64,000 nucleotides of DNA from Elgaria multicarinata webbii (taxonomy: Eukaryota; Chordata; Lepidosauria; Squamata; Anguidae). Below the pieces are notes generated by a model. That model was not told where the DNA came from. It did not search any database and was given only the letters and a program-made list of their open reading frames with translations. Positions within the stretch are counted from its first letter, which is position 1, and each line of letters begins with the position of its first letter. The stretch is taken from NCBI RefSeq assembly GCF_023053635.1, contig NC_086183.1, positions 28,407,501-28,471,500 of the forward strand, written 5' to 3'. Positions 1-12,771 of the stretch are shown piece by piece. The translations under genes were made by a program, and so were the position numbers.

Positions 1-1100
1 GTATACCAAGGAGCAGAGCGGGCTCTACAGGACTGGAGAGGGCACTCAGGTGCGATCAAGTCGATGGCCCTCCGTATCTCACTGTTCCACAGTGAGGCTA
101 GGGCCTCGGCTGGATCACCAGCTCTCTCCACTGGAAAATCCCCAAGAGCATTCAGAAATCCATTGGATTCCATCAGTCTCCTGGGGCGGACCATCCAAAT
201 GGGTCCCTCACCCTTGAAGGAGGGTAGTAATGCTGTGAGTTCAAATCTCACCAGGAAATGGTCTGACCATGACAATAGGGTTACTTGGACACCACCACCC
301 CCAATCTTCAGACTATCCATCTCACAGCTTGGAGCAAAAACCAAATCAAGGGTATGCCCTGCTTCATGTGTTGGGCCAATGACAAACTGAGACAGCCCCA
401 TGGTTGTCATGGAGGCCATAAAGTCCTGAGCCGGAGCTCCAGAGACAGAGTCAGCATGAAAGCTGAAGTCGCCCAGAACCACCGTCCTGGGTTCCTGCAA
501 CACCACGCTCAAGACTGCCTCCGCCAGCTCAGTCAGGGAGGATGCCGGGCAGCAGGGTGGGCGGTATACCAGCAGCATCCCCAATCTGTCTCTCTGGCCC
601 AACACCAGATGCAAACCTTCAAGGCCTGCTCCAAGATGGAGTGGTTTCCTGGTGATAGAGATGGAAGTTCTATGAATCACAGCGACCCCCCCCCCCACCC
701 CGTCCCTCCAATCTATGTTAGTGCTGCACTGAGTACCCAGATGGGCAGAGCTGAGTCAGATCAACCCCACCCATATCACCCACTGAAGTCTCAGTAATGC
801 ACACCAGGTCAGCCCTCTCATCCAGGATTAAATCATGAATAAGAGAGGTCTTATTGCAGACTGACCTGGCATTAAAGAGTAGCACCACAAGGAAGGAGGG
901 CTCAGTGGATGAGCTACCAGGTACATAAGGACTAGAGGAGGAGGGTAGAAGGGGAGCAGTGTGAAGACACCTGAAACCCGTTCTATGCTGATGTTGCAAC
1001 CCCTTCCTCCTGCCATATCTCCTTCTGCCCCAAATCACTGGAATAGTGGCTCCCCCTCCATGTGTCCCTGCATCACGGCCTCCCAAGAACATCTTTACCT
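1..1100 (-). mobile_element. L2-clade LINE, ORF2 endonuclease end, runs off the left edge
   Basis: Minus-strand reading gives VVLLFNARSVCNKTSLIHDL and DERADLVCITETSVGDMGG, then GDFSFHADSVSGAP and SWSDHFLVRFEL. These are the landmarks of an APE endonuclease of the L2/CR1 group. The frame is interrupted. The reverse transcriptase would lie left of base 1. Confidence 0.8.
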
Positions 1101-2320
1101 ACACCACCTATGCACTCACTCACCATTCAGCCATACAAACAACACAGTCACATTTCTCAGTTGTGGTAACCAGCCACTGGTCACAGATGGACATCAGGCG
1201 ACTACCAAGTACCAACTAAGTGATAAAGTGCTCCCCCCCAATCTCCCTCCCTTAGTAACTGCTAATTCTACTACTACCTGATGTGTGGCCACACTCCTCC
1301 CCCTGGCTCTCACACAGGGGAGCCTCCTGTTTCAAGTACCACAGCCTCTCACTCTGGGCAGATGAAGCAGCTATAATAGGTGAAGCCCCCAACCTCTGCC
1401 TCTCACTCAGGGTGGGGAGGACACAAGAAGTAATTATATCATTTCCCATGAGATCCCAGCTCTCACTCAGGGAAACTTCTCACACAACCAAGGTAATGGT
1501 TAAAAGAAGCAGCGAGTTGACAGCCCAGGGAAGAGAGAGAAACAGATATTTATTCACTGGGGCTAAAAATATCTCTTTGGTTTGAAAAAAAGAAAAGGGG
1601 GAAAAAAGGAAGACTTTCTCCTTTCGTTCATCAGCCCCTGGACGCTCAAAAACCATGGCTTGCTGCATTTCTAACCTGAAATCATTGATACTTTTACCAA
1701 CAAGAGATGTTTCCTGGAAAAGCTGTGAGAGGGAGTGGTCCCAGGCCATCTGAAAGAGGCGGTAGTGAGACCACACCTGAAGAAATCTTCCCTGCTAGCT
1801 TTTATTAGCTAAAAGGGGCAAGGATCCAATACGGAGGTGGTTGCAAGAACCTGTCCAAGCACCTTGTCAACATCCTCGAGCTGTATCAACTGAAACTCAT
1901 CCACAAAAACTCATCTCATTGAGATAATGTGATTTATTCCCAAGTAAGAATGCGTATGATAGCAGCTTAAAGATACTCTAATTTCATCATGTTCTGCTCT
2001 CGTTGCTTTATCTAATAGCAAAGCAAGCCTAGCTGCATAATAAAAATTTATTGCAAGTAGCACACCATTTTCCAATTTAAACTTAGGTAACGCACTTGGA
2101 GATTTTATATCCAAGATAAACGTTAATATTTTCCCTGCCTATTTCAAGAAGGGTAGCTTCATATTTAAGAGGCAAATTTATAAACAGAAATAGTATTTTG
2201 GAAGTAAATTTATTTTAGTGCAATTTTTCCTAACCATGAGATGAGAACGATGAACCAATGTTCAAGATCCTTTTTTTGGCTGAGGGGTGAGATAAAAATA
2301 CTTTAATAAATAAATAAATA
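1101..2320. other. No gene recognised
   Basis: From 1300 to 1470 a motif of the type CTCTCACTCAGGG recurs four times at 40-60 bp spacing. The rest is AT-rich with no domain, splice pattern or repeat that I recognise. Confidence 0.4.
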
Positions 2321-2324
2321 GCGG

Positions 2325-2440
2325 GGTGGGGAATATGTGGCCCTCCAAATGGTTCTGGACTGCAACTCCCATCAGTCCTGGACAGCATAGCCAATGGTGA
2401 AAGCTAATAGGAGTTGCAGTCCAACATCGGAAGAGCTCTA
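2325..2440. mobile_element. Degenerate foldback hAT-type MITE
   Basis: Two opposed arms around GGACTGCAACTCCCATCA and its complement GGAGTTGCAGTCCAACA flank a short centre. The arms are related to the intact foldback family at 15.2, 22.0, 32.7 and 37.0 kb but are more diverged. Confidence 0.5.
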
Positions 2441-3084
2441 TGTTATCTGTCTGTGCTATCTAAATCCTTATCTATAGATACCGAGATATAGATATTAAAT
2501 TATTTTGGCCCTTTCCACTTGGTGCTTCCTTTGTCTAAAGAAAGGCATTCAGTAACTCGAACCCTCCTACAGCACATCATAAGTATTAGCTATTGTCCCG
2601 AGAAGGCCCAGATATACCTAAATAAATATCTGCTTGGCAGAGGAACATTTATTTTTGTTTGAAAAGTAACTCCTCTTTCACACCTTAAACACAAGCTGTT
2701 CCAAAGGCATGGGCTCACTTGCTCTGTTTCTGTATCTAACCAGATCATTCACAAGAGGTTCGCAACTCGTAGGAGAGTTAAATGCTCAATATGAGCAGGG
2801 GGGAGGCATAGCTACTCAGGTGTTGTTGGAGGCAGGTTACTTGGAGGCAGGGGATGACTCAAGCAAGGTTGCTTTGCTCCCTTCTGCCAGCAGCTTCAGT
2901 TATTGACTAACAAGAAGCCAGATATATGATCAAAGCAGGACAATAAGCGAGAAAGCCACACCTCAAACGAAGACCTTTGATCAAACTGGCTGAGCTGGAC
3001 TGTGTTACGATTGCTGCTGCTGCTGTTCCATGAGGTTGAATATCGGCTGTCTTGGCTATCTGCCTATTCCTTTGCCTTTTTAGC

Positions 3085-3475
3085 ATCATAAGAGTTGGAG
3101 GGGGCTACTGAGGCCCAATGTAACTCCCTGCTCAAGGCAGGAATCCAGTTTAAAGCAGCCCTGGAAAGGGGCTGCTATCCAGTCTCCACTTGAATACCCT
3201 CAACAACAGAGCGCGCACCACCTCCCTAGGCAGTTGGATCCATTGTCTGACTGCACTGACCTTAGGAAGTTTTTCTTGATGTTCAACCAAAATCTGCCTT
3301 CTTGTAACTTGAGTTGTTTAGAGTCCTACCGTCTTGCGTGAAACAGAAGAGGTTGCGTCCCTCTTCTGTGTGACTATCCTTTAGGTACTTGAAATGTGCT
3401 ATCATATTTTCCCTCAGTCTTCTCTTCCTAAAGCCAAACTTGCCCAGTTCCTTCAACCTTTCGTTGTGTGCAATC
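3085..3475 (-). mobile_element. CR1 LINE 3' fragment
   Basis: Read on the minus strand it follows the CR1 ORF2 C-terminus (ERLKELGKFGFRKRRLRENM, then a FKYLKDSHTEEG string) and the untranslated 3' end. It is moderately diverged. Confidence 0.8.
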
Positions 3476-3564
3476 CTATGCATATTCAGATACACGAAAG
3501 TCCTACATTGCTGCCTGGGGGTTTGCTTGAGTTGAATGAATTTTTACTGTCTAAACATGCATAA

Positions 3565-3565
3565 A

Positions 3566-3605
<40 letters not shown>
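3565..3605. repeat. (ATT)n microsatellite
   Basis: A run of ATT triplets that forms the tail of the adjoining minus-strand SINE. Confidence 0.85.
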
Positions 3606-3607
<2 letters not shown>

Positions 3608-3835
3608 ATTGCATTTATATCCCGCCTTTTTTCCTCCCAGGAACCCCAAGACAGCGTACATAATCCTCCTCTCCATTTTATCTCACAACAACAACCCTGA
3701 GAGATAGGTTGGGCTGAGAGTATGTGACTGGCCCAAAGTCACCCAGTGGGTTTCCATGGCCGAGTGGGGACTAGAACCCAGATCTTCTGACTCCCAGTCC
3801 GACACTTTAGCCACTACACCACACATGCCCTTAGT
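3605..3835 (-). mobile_element. Sauria-type tRNA-derived SINE
   Basis: On the minus strand it begins GTGTGGTGTAGTGGCTAAAG (box A region), has GGTTCTAGTCCCCACT (box B), and continues GGGTGACTTTGGGCCAGTCA to a trinucleotide tail. This is the Sauria SINE structure of squamates, which is mobilised by BovB. Confidence 0.85.
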
Positions 3836-4496
3836 TTCTAATTCCCTAATCAACCAGCCTATGGGGGTGAGGTTTTCCCTTACTCCTCCAGCTTTTTGGC
3901 TATTGACTTGCTGGGGCAGTTTTTCCACTTGATGATAGATTAGTAAGTTTTGAAATTTAGTACAGCTGCCAGCCCACAAAGATAAAGCACTCTGTGGATG
4001 CACATGGCTCGCACAAATCAACAGTAACCTATCTGAATGCACATTTTTTGCCCTCCCTTCCCCCATATGCTCAGGACATATGATAACATATAGCAGACAA
4101 CAGTTTAAACTAGTGGGTGGGGTGGAAAATTTCCAAGATCATTTTCTGCTGCAAGTTTCCCACAAAATTTCCCTATTTTAGAAATGCATTTCCCCCCATA
4201 AAATTAATAATTTAATAAACAGGTACAATATTAAACCGAGCAATTGGAATGATCTAAAATCAGAATTGAAATTGACTTGTTTCTGGTGACTATCCCTAAG
4301 AAGCATGTTTAAATATGCACTCATGCCTTCAGGAAACAGCATGTTCATGTTTTCAGTGCCTTTATATATGTTTTCCCTAAAATCCAAACAATACAAAGGA
4401 AATGTATGTTACCATGTCTGAAAATACTTACAATATTGTTTTAGCATTGTTTTTGTTATGCTTGTTGTAACCATTGGTTGAAACAATAAAGTTTTA

Positions 4497-4665
4497 CTAC
4501 CATATTTCTTCAATTCTAAGACACACTTTCCCCCCCATATAAACATCTCTAAAAACGGGGTGTGTCTTAGAATTGCGGGTTTTTTTTCTTCTGTTGGTGG
4601 TACTGAAATTAGTGTGCATCTTACAATCGATGGCGTCTTACAATCGAAGAAATACGGTGGTACTA
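4497..4665. mobile_element. MITE with terminal inverted repeats
   Basis: CCATATTTCTTCAATTCTAAGAC at the left is mirrored by GTCTTACAATCGAAGAAATACGG at the right, giving arms of about 23 bp with a few mismatches. A target duplication was not clear. Confidence 0.5.
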
Positions 4666-4791
4666 CTACTGCTACTACAAGTACTCCAATACAAATAATT
4701 TTTGTATTATTTTGTATTATACTGTCTGGTGCTGTCCTCTGTGCTGGAAACAGGAGGACCGTATGGTTCTCTTTTGGAAGAGGGATGGGGA

Positions 4792-4962
4792 TAGGGTGAC
4801 CCTATGAAAAGGAGGACAGGGCTCCTGTATCTTTAACAGTTGTGTAGAAAAGGGAATTTCAGCAGGTGTCATTTGTATGCGTGCAGCACCTGGTGAAATT
4901 CCCTATTCTATGCAACTGTTAAAGATACAGCAGCCTTGTCTTCCTTTCCATGTGGTCACCCA
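4792..4962. mobile_element. Foldback MITE family B, short copy
   Basis: It starts TAGGGTGACCCTATGAAAAG and ends in a mirrored copy (GGTCACCCA). It matches the arms of the longer family B elements at 37.2 and 45.1 kb but lacks their inner part. Confidence 0.7.
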
Positions 4963-5784
4963 TTCACCCCGATATGAAATATTTCAGTTCAGCTACTTTA
5001 TGGCTATTAGAAAGACATGAGATCATAAAATTAACATGGCATACTTTTTAAAGTTTTGTTTACCAAATATGCCGAATAAACATGTGGAGTCAAATGTAAT
5101 TCATGTAGGACAGTGGAATTTGGGGGCAGAGGGAATTGAAGGTTTTCCAGAAAATGCAAAACTCTAAACAAGGCAAAATTGCCAGCTAACTCTACTGCTG
5201 GAACGAGCTTTGACACCTTGTGTTGCAAGAGAATTGACACTGCTGCAAATCCATCTATTCCACGAAAGCTGGGATGCCTCTGATTTGAAAGCTCCCTGTG
5301 GGCAATGGCCTCATGGTGAGATGGGAGGGGTCAAGAGCTGATGCAACTCAAGTTCTGTGTTCTGGAGAGAAGGTGCAGCTGGTAAACTAAACACAGCGCG
5401 CCAGCCATCGTGGGCTGTATTTATACATTTAGCAGAATCAAGGGGGAAATCCTTTCCTGGATTGTACCACTTCAGTTGATGGATGTTCGAATAATCCCCT
5501 GCACGTAGGGAGTTTGGGTACATGCGTCTTTTTTCAGCCCTGTACAGCAAGTTGCACCTTAAGCCCAGTCAGTCACTCCCTGCATCTGGCCACTTGTGAA
5601 TTGGAAGGACAGCGTGCTCAGAGCATCTGTGTGACGCAAAATCTTGTGGTTTAATATTTGTTCCAAACAGGGAGCTTGGCCAGTGCAACTTGTCATGTAA
5701 AGTTAAGATCTGCTGGAGTATGTGTATAGGTATCTTATGGCCAACTCAAATCCCCTGATTTAATGTTAATTTCTTCTAGAGTAT

Positions 5785-6295
5785 TGCGTCCAGTTCTGGG
5801 CTCCACAATTCAAGAAGGACGCAGACAAGCTGGAGTGTGTTCAGAGGAGGGCAACCAGGATGATCAGGGGTCTGGAAACAAAGCCCTATGAAGACAGGCT
5901 GAAACAACTGGGCATGTTTAGCCTGGAGAAGAGAAGATTGAGGGGAGACATGAGAGCACTCTTCAAATACTTAAAAGGTTGTCACACAGAGGAGGGCCAG
6001 GATCTCTTCTCGATCCTCCCAGAGGGCAGGACATGGAATAACGCGCTCAAGTTAAAGGAAGCCAGATTCCAGCTGGACATCAGGAAAAACTTCCTGACTG
6101 TTAGAGCAGTGCAAAGGTGGAATCAGTTACCTAGGGAGGTTGTGGGCTCTCCCACACTAGAGGCCTTCAAGAGGCAGCTGGACAAGCATCTGTCGGGGAT
6201 GCTTTAGGGTGGATTCCTGCATTGAGCAGGGGGTTGGACTCGATGGCCTTGTAGGCCCCTTCCAACTCTGCTATTCTATGATTCTATGATTCCTC
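5785..6295 (+). mobile_element. CR1 LINE 3' end with ATTCTATG tail
   Basis: The reading LEYCVQF-like, then RATRMIRGLETKPYEDRLKQ and [20 protein letters not shown], is the CR1 reverse transcriptase C-terminus. The 3' end carries the signature CCTTCCAACTCTGCTATTCT and repeated ATTCTATG. The frame is largely intact, so this is a fairly young copy. Confidence 0.93.
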
Positions 6296-6539
6296 CTTGT
6301 CCATAGTGCTGCACTGCCCATTCCTGAGCTCATGGGTACAATAGTAGCTCTGTCACCTCTCTTGCAGCTCAGGCACCATTTCTGGTGTGAAATCATCTGT
6401 GGCTCTTACATGTAACAACTCTAAACTTCACCAACCAGCCCCTTTTTATTTTGGTCGAGTCTGGCACCTGTTATGAAGGCTGGCTACTGCTCACCATCTG
6501 TCTGCCAGTTCTCCCACAAGCATCCTGGGAGGCAATATT

Positions 6540-6740
6540 GATTATTTATTTATTTAAGCATTTTTATCCCACCCTTCAGCCAAAAAGGCTCTCAAGGCGG
6601 CTTACAAAAACATTTCTTGACAGTCCCTGCCCGCAGGCTTACAATCTTAAAAAAAAAAAAAAAAAATGACACAAAAGGAAAGGGGACGGGGAGGGAGGAG
6701 GGGAAAAAAGCAAAGCAAATTCAGACACTACATTCTTTGT
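6540..6740 (-). mobile_element. LINE/SINE 3' tail family, minus strand
   Basis: TTATTTATTTAAGCATTTTT, then CCACCCTTCAGCCAAAAAGG and GCGGCTTACAAA, matches the tails at 25.2 kb (minus) and 35.3 kb (plus). The A-run at 6649-6666 sits inside it. Confidence 0.6.
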
Positions 6741-7445
6741 TGCAAAATTAAGATTATGGACTCTGAAACATACTCCACAGACTAAGTAGGTCAGGATGAA
6801 GCACACAGAGGATTACTCAGACTCCTACACTTGCCTCCATATCCCAAAAGGAATTTGGGGACACTCAAAACAGGTCAAACAGTTTTTCGGGAGGGGAGTT
6901 CGAGGGAAGAGTAAGCATCAATGGAAGCCTAAGATTGTCTGTTGAGGTTTGTCAGTTGCTTGGACATCTAGTTGTAGGTAGTTGGACTTGTCTCGAGAAC
7001 AGATAATCTAATGACTACCAAAATTGTGAGAATCCTAGCTTTGATTTTTTTTAAAAAAACAAAAGGCTCCCAAATCTGTAGTCCTCATGGATTCAGGGCA
7101 AACCGAAAGCTCTCCTGAAGTAGCGCTGGGAAGGAATTCCTTTCCCCAGTTCTGACTCCTGCTTGTTAGGGATGCCTGATTTGAATTGAGTCTTGAAAGC
7201 TGGCTTTTGTTAGCTTGCTGGACCTTTGAAACTGTGACCAGGCAACAGAAGCAGAACCAGAAATGGGGAAAGTACTTCAGAACAGGTACTGACCAGCACA
7301 AGTGGTCTAACAGCAAACAGGATGCTCATCAGCCAAATTCATGTATAGATTGGGCAGAACAGATAATAAATAGTAGGCAGAGGCAGAATGAGTGACCGTT
7401 CTGCTCCAAATAATCACCTAACTTCTGACACTCACCATACCTTCC
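6741..7445. other. No gene recognised
   Basis: I see no domain, splice pattern or repeat family here. Confidence 0.4.
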
Positions 7446-7592
7446 TGTTCTGGATTTGCACATAACTAATTATATTGTGGTTTTAAGCTTTCATATTAAA
7501 TTTTATGCTGTACTTAATGGTTTTAACTTTTATGAGCCGCCCAGAGAGCTTTGGCTATTGGGCAGTATAGAGATTAAGTAAAATAAATAAAT
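7445..7592 (+). mobile_element. L2-clade LINE 3' tail
   Basis: It contains GAGCCGCCCAGAGAGCTTTG and GCTATTGGGCAGTATAGAG before an AATAAATAAA tail. The same 3' end recurs on many copies in this window. Confidence 0.75.
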
Positions 7593-7940
7593 TCTTGATG
7601 GCTACTAGACTCCATCCTGGTGTATGGCAAGCTACTTGTGGTTTAAAAATAACCTCACAGTGTAAAAGCACAAAACAAAAGGTGCTGAACTTCAAACACG
7701 ACAATTAAAGAAAAGGAAGTTAAGGATAAGGTTAAAATTTAATACAAACAAGTTTAAATTATTAATACTTCAAAGGAGCATACATATACAATCAGATGAA
7801 ATACTGAACCAAAAACAATGCTCATTTGACTGTGGTCAAACGTGTTTTGACAAGTATCTTCCTCAGGGGCCCAATTACAAATTTGTAAAGTGCTCAGAAT
7901 TGTTTTTTCAAAAGGGGCTGACTTAGGAACTCCCAGAAAA

Positions 7941-8057
7941 TTTTAGGGATTTTTGTATATCACTCCCCAAGGCAAAGCGCTGTGCATGTAAGCTGAGGCA
8001 AAACAAGCATTACTGGTGCACTTTGCCTTGGGGAGTGATATACAAAAATCCCTAAAA
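7941..8057. repeat. Inverted repeat, 40-bp arms with one mismatch
   Basis: Arm one is 7941-7980 and arm two is 8018-8057; they pair at 39 of 40 positions around a 37-base spacer. The core is TCACTCCCCAAGGCAAAG and its complement. Possibly a MITE or the centre of a larger element. Confidence 0.75.
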
Positions 8058-8284
8058 TCCCCATCTTACCGACAGGCTCCCAATTTCCCATAAAGTAATG
8101 ATGTTTAATTTTTACATAGGAACTTTACAGTGAAATCCTATACATGTATACTCCATTCAGTGCTATTGAGCTCAGAGGCCTACTCCCAGGATTGCAGCCT
8201 TAAATGCCCCTAAATCCAAATGCTGCAACTTAACAAGAGAGTAGGCTCTACTCGATCCAAAGGGAGAGGCGGGTAATAAATAAA

Positions 8285-8880
8285 TATATTACAGACTTTG
8301 TATTTCTGGGCGCAAAGATTACTGCAGACGCTGACTGCAGCCAGGAAATCAGAAGACGTTTACTTCTTGGGAGGAGAGCAATGACAAATCTTGATAAAAT
8401 AGTTAAGAGCAGAGACACCACACTGACAACAAAGGTCCGCATAGTTAAAGCAATGATATTCCCCGTAGTAACCTATGGCTGCGAGAGCTGGACCATAAGG
8501 AAAGCTGAGCAAAGGAAGATAGATGCTTTTGAACTGTGGTGTTGGAGGGAAATTCCGAGAGTGCCTTGGACTGCAAGAAGATCCAACCAGTCCATACTCC
8601 AGGAAATAAAGCCAGACTGCTCACTTGAGGGAAGGGTATTAAAGGCAAAACTGAAGTACTTTGGCCACATAATGAGAAGACAGGATACCCTGGAGAAGAG
8701 GCTGATGCTAGGGAAAGTGGAAGGCAAAAGGAAGAGGGGCCGACCAAGGGCAAGATGGATGGATGATATTCTGGAGGTGACAGACTTGACCTTGGGGGAG
8801 CTAGGGGTGGCGACAGCCAACAGAAAGCTCTGGCGTGGGCTGGTCCATGAAGTCACAAAGAGTCGGAAACAACTGAACGA

Positions 8881-8884
<4 letters not shown>
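8285..8884 (+). mobile_element. BovB (RTE-clade) LINE, reverse transcriptase C-terminus
   Basis: The frame reads VVTYGCESWTIRKAEQRKID, FELWCWREIPRVPWTARRSN and YFGHIMRRQDTLEKRLMLGK, then a WMDDILEV string and SRKQLNE at the stop. This is the BovB/RTE C-terminal region. It is open over 167 codons, so a relatively young, 5'-truncated copy. BovB abundance points to a squamate. Confidence 0.93.
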
Positions 8885-8954
<70 letters not shown>

Positions 8955-8955
8955 T
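8884..8955. repeat. (AAC)n then (AAT)n microsatellite tail of BovB
   Basis: AAC repeats followed by AAT repeats directly after the BovB stop codon, as is usual for this family's 3' end. Confidence 0.9.
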
Positions 8956-10300
8956 ACATTACTCATGTAGTATGGATGAGAAGCACCTAGACACCTATTA
9001 ACACCCACAGCTTTCATTCATTTAAACTCGCTCCATCTCCAAAAGCTCAAGACAGATGGCAAGAGTAACATAAAATCAGTAAAATGGAATTAAGACTTTT
9101 CATTTAATTCAATGTTGGTGGGGATCCAGGGTGCTACATGTAAATCAGAGCTGGATTGGGGGCTTCTGAGTTTTCTCCCCTATAGACTTTCATTCGGAGG
9201 GCTATCCTCACTCACATTAATATTCAGGCACTTAAACAAGCTTTTTTCTGTAGTGCAAGACGTTTTTACGTCTTCAGGTGGAGCTGAAAAAGACCAGTCT
9301 AAAACCCTGCAGCGGTCGGGGATTCTGGATTGTAGTCCAAAACATCAGGACACCAGTTTACCTATCCCTGAGCTAGACTTACCAAGGTCCTGCCTATGTA
9401 TAAGTCAGCTTCCTGTGCTCCATCCGATGCCTCAACCAATTGCACCTCATGAACAGAGCTGCCTCCCAGCCTCCTCTGAGACATTTCAAGCGACTCTGAG
9501 ATGAATCCTCCTGGATCACATGTCGCTTTGTTGGCACCCCTAGAAACACTGCTGCCCCAGGCAGTTACTTAAGCTGCTGACTGAGCCAGCCCTGATCTTG
9601 TGACTATATTACAAGGGAAATCATAAACTCAAGAAGGTCCCAGCAATTTTATTTCTCTCTCTCTCTTGTTGAGATTGTTGCATCACCTGTCAGGTACCTT
9701 CAAAACCAAACAGCTTTTAAAAATAAGAGAAAATAGAGAGAATAAATTAAGTGCTCCCAAGGCCAAAACACATTTTTAAAAAGTGGATGAATCCTGTCTG
9801 CTTGGAGTCACGAAGAGTTCCATAGAAGCTCTGAGGGCTATTGATGTCAGCACATTTACTGGCCTTTCATCAGCTTATGGCTAGACAGGATATTTTTTCT
9901 GCAACGAAGCAGTTAGTGTGCCCCAGGCTCACAAACCATTGGCTGACATTAAAGCCGTACACACAGTGTTGTTTTTTGAGGGATGAGTTTAGGGAGGCGA
10001 AAATGGAGCGGCTCTGTTTTTTGTCTGCAGCTAACCAAACATTCCTGTTAAATTACCCACACCCCCCCCCCCCGAAGTATTTGAAAGTTAACAATGAGGT
10101 AGCCCAGGTTGACGGTGGTGGTGTGAATCAGGTTACCGGGCAAATTGCCTTCCGATATAGACTTGTTCAGTTGCTAAAGTTATCAAAGGAGAAGTTGCTG
10201 GTTGTGCTGCAACCCGCAGGTTACCTGGAAGCAACTCAGAATTGGGCTTTCTCCACGCTTACTTTGTAGAACGCCCTCCCCTGGGGTATGCAGGAGATGC
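8956..10300. other. No gene recognised
   Basis: A C-run interrupts 10064-10073. The open frames here lack domain features and splice context. Confidence 0.4.
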
Positions 10301-10309
10301 CAACTGTTG

Positions 10310-10317
10310 TTGTTATT

Positions 10318-10353
<36 letters not shown>

Positions 10354-10400
10354 TATAGCACCATCAATGTACATGGTGCTTTACTCAGGCCTTCCTTGAC
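10310..10400 (-). mobile_element. L2-clade LINE 3' tail with (TTTA)n
   Basis: TTTA repeats, then TATAGCACCATCAATGTACA and TGGTGC, complement the tail of the plus-strand L2 element ending at 12.77 kb. Confidence 0.65.
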
Positions 10401-11200
10401 GGATTGTGCTGCACAGTTTGCTGATGGTCCATTCTCAGATTTTAAATGTTTTAATTAAATGTGGGTTGTTTTTTTTATTTTAATTGTTTTTAACCACAAA
10501 GTTTTGTATTTTCGTTTTCTACATCTCCAGCAAGCTCCAACAGTTACACCAAAGTCCACGTCGTACAGCATTCTCTCTTGAATGGCAGCCAACCCAATGT
10601 TACGGACAGAGCACTCGCAAGCGGGACGCAAGCATGTTGTTGATACTCAGAAACCTTGTATGTGGAGGTTTTGTACACAGTCAGTTCTGTTTCAGTGCTG
10701 TTAATCCACCTCTGCAGTTTGGAAGCTGGCTTTTCTCAGCTTCCCCTACACAAAAAGATAATCAGTGAGACAAAGAATCAACCCTGGAGCCGCACCCAGG
10801 TAAAGCCTGTATCCTGCGACCGCATTTCAGCTAATCTGACTCCAAGCGGCACTTGCAACATTCTTGTGTTGTTAAGCTTACATTTAGATAATCCCTTTCA
10901 AACACTTTAGGAGGATTTGTTTGCTGCTTCACACTTTATGACTGAGCTGCTTGATGAGTTTATGCTTGCTTATCAGTGTCAGCTGCCCATAGAGGTGTGA
11001 AGTTGGCAGGACTCCATTTTCTGTTTCTCCGAAGCTTATCTCCTTGCTGGCATTTCTGCCCCTATCAACGTGCTGGTGGTTATATTTAACTTTCCTGCTC
11101 CCGCCTTGTTTGTTAACGCTTTCTTGAATGCTTTCCATCCGCAGTGCGCAAAATCATCATCATCGTTGTCATCATCATCAGCCAGGACTAGTGGTAAAAT
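10401..11200. other. No gene recognised
   Basis: I see no coding or repeat structure that I can name, apart from a short ATC run near 11155-11180. Confidence 0.4.
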
Positions 11201-11767
11201 CAGAAGGGACGGAAAGTACCCCGCCTTGATCCGGAGGGAGAGATGGGTAACAAATAAATATATTATCATTATTATGATGATTATTGTCCATTTCAGGGGA
11301 GCCAGGGAATGGAACAGCAGGTACAACTGGCAACATCTCCCGAAAACTGTTACAAACCAGCTGTGAGACCAACTGGACTGTCTCCTGGATTTTTTGCAAA
11401 CGTCCATAAGCATAGAACTTCCACTCACGCAATGCAGCTGGTTGACAAAAGTGTAATATTTTGGCCCTACCTGATGCTAAGCTCCTGTACTGTGTGGAAT
11501 ACTGACTCAGGGGTTGTGGAGAAGTTGTGATTGTGTGATGCTACTTGTGTATGCATTATTTTATAAGTGACTGCATTCAAGCATGCAGTCTTCCAACGAG
11601 AGTCACAGGGCAGGAGGAGTTTTACCACCTCGCTGTGCAGTTTGTATACAGTACGTCTCACAAGTGTTTCCAAAATGGTATAGACAGCCCCTTGCAGCGA
11701 TCTCACCACCTCAGGTTCACAGGGGGAGCCCAATGATGCAAGCCAATCCCCACGGGAAAACATAATT

Positions 11768-12736
11768 TTGGATAACTCGGCATGTCTTTCAGATATCTCA
11801 GCTTGGCTGCTTCATCGTCGTTTGAAACTTAATATGGCAAAGACTGAATTGCTTGTTTTTCCTCCTAAACCTTCTCCTCATCTCTCATTCTCTCTTACTG
11901 TCAATGATGTCACGCTTACTCCAGTCAAGGAAGCTCGTAGTCTTGGCTTTATATTTGATTCCTCGCTCTCCTTTATTCCTCATATTGAGGCAGTAGCTAA
12001 ATCCTGTCGTTTTTTCCTGTATAATATTCCCAGGATTCGATCATTTTTGTCTGTCTCTTCTGCTAAGACGCTTGTTCACGCACTGGTTATCTCTCGGTTG
12101 GACTACTGCAACCTTCTTCTCACCGGCCTTCCTTCCTCTCACATCAGTCCGTTGGTCTCGGTCCACCACTCTGCCGCGAAGATCATCTTCTTGGCTCGCC
12201 GCTCTGACCATGTTACTCCACTTCTGAAATCTCTTCATTGGCTTCCAATTCACTTCAGAATCCAATATAAACTTCTCCTGTTGACCTACAAAGCTTTTCA
12301 CGGTCTAGCTCCTTCCTATCTCTCCTCTCTCATCTCACACTATTGCCCCGCTCGTGCTCTTCGCTCCTCTAATGCCATGTTTCTCGCCTGCCCAAGGGTC
12401 TCTACTTCCCTTGCTCGGCTTCGTCCATTTTCTTCTGCTGCCCCTTACGCCTGGAACGCTCTTCCAGAACATTTGAGAACTACAAGTTCAATCGCAGCTT
12501 TTAAAGCTCAGCTAAAAACTTTTCTTTTTCCTAAAGCTTTTAAAACTTGATGTTGTTCAGACTTTATACTGTTAGTTTTACCTTACCCTGTGCCTGTTTA
12601 CCCTACCCTGTGCCTGTTTGCATTCTCTTCCCCTCCTTATTGTTCTATGATTTTATTAGATTGTAAGCCTATGCGGCAGGGTCTTGCTATTTACTGTTTT
12701 ACTCTGTACAGCACCATGTACATTGATGGTGCTATA

Positions 12737-12771
<35 letters not shown>

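Noticed and set aside
1280-1780. Region with AATAAA-like signal and direct repeats that might be a terminal repeat of a larger element
   Set aside because: I could not find a second copy or defined ends, so no element is called.
8381-8884. Possible host gene of 167 codons
   Set aside because: It is the BovB reverse transcriptase C-terminus, followed by the family's AAC tail.
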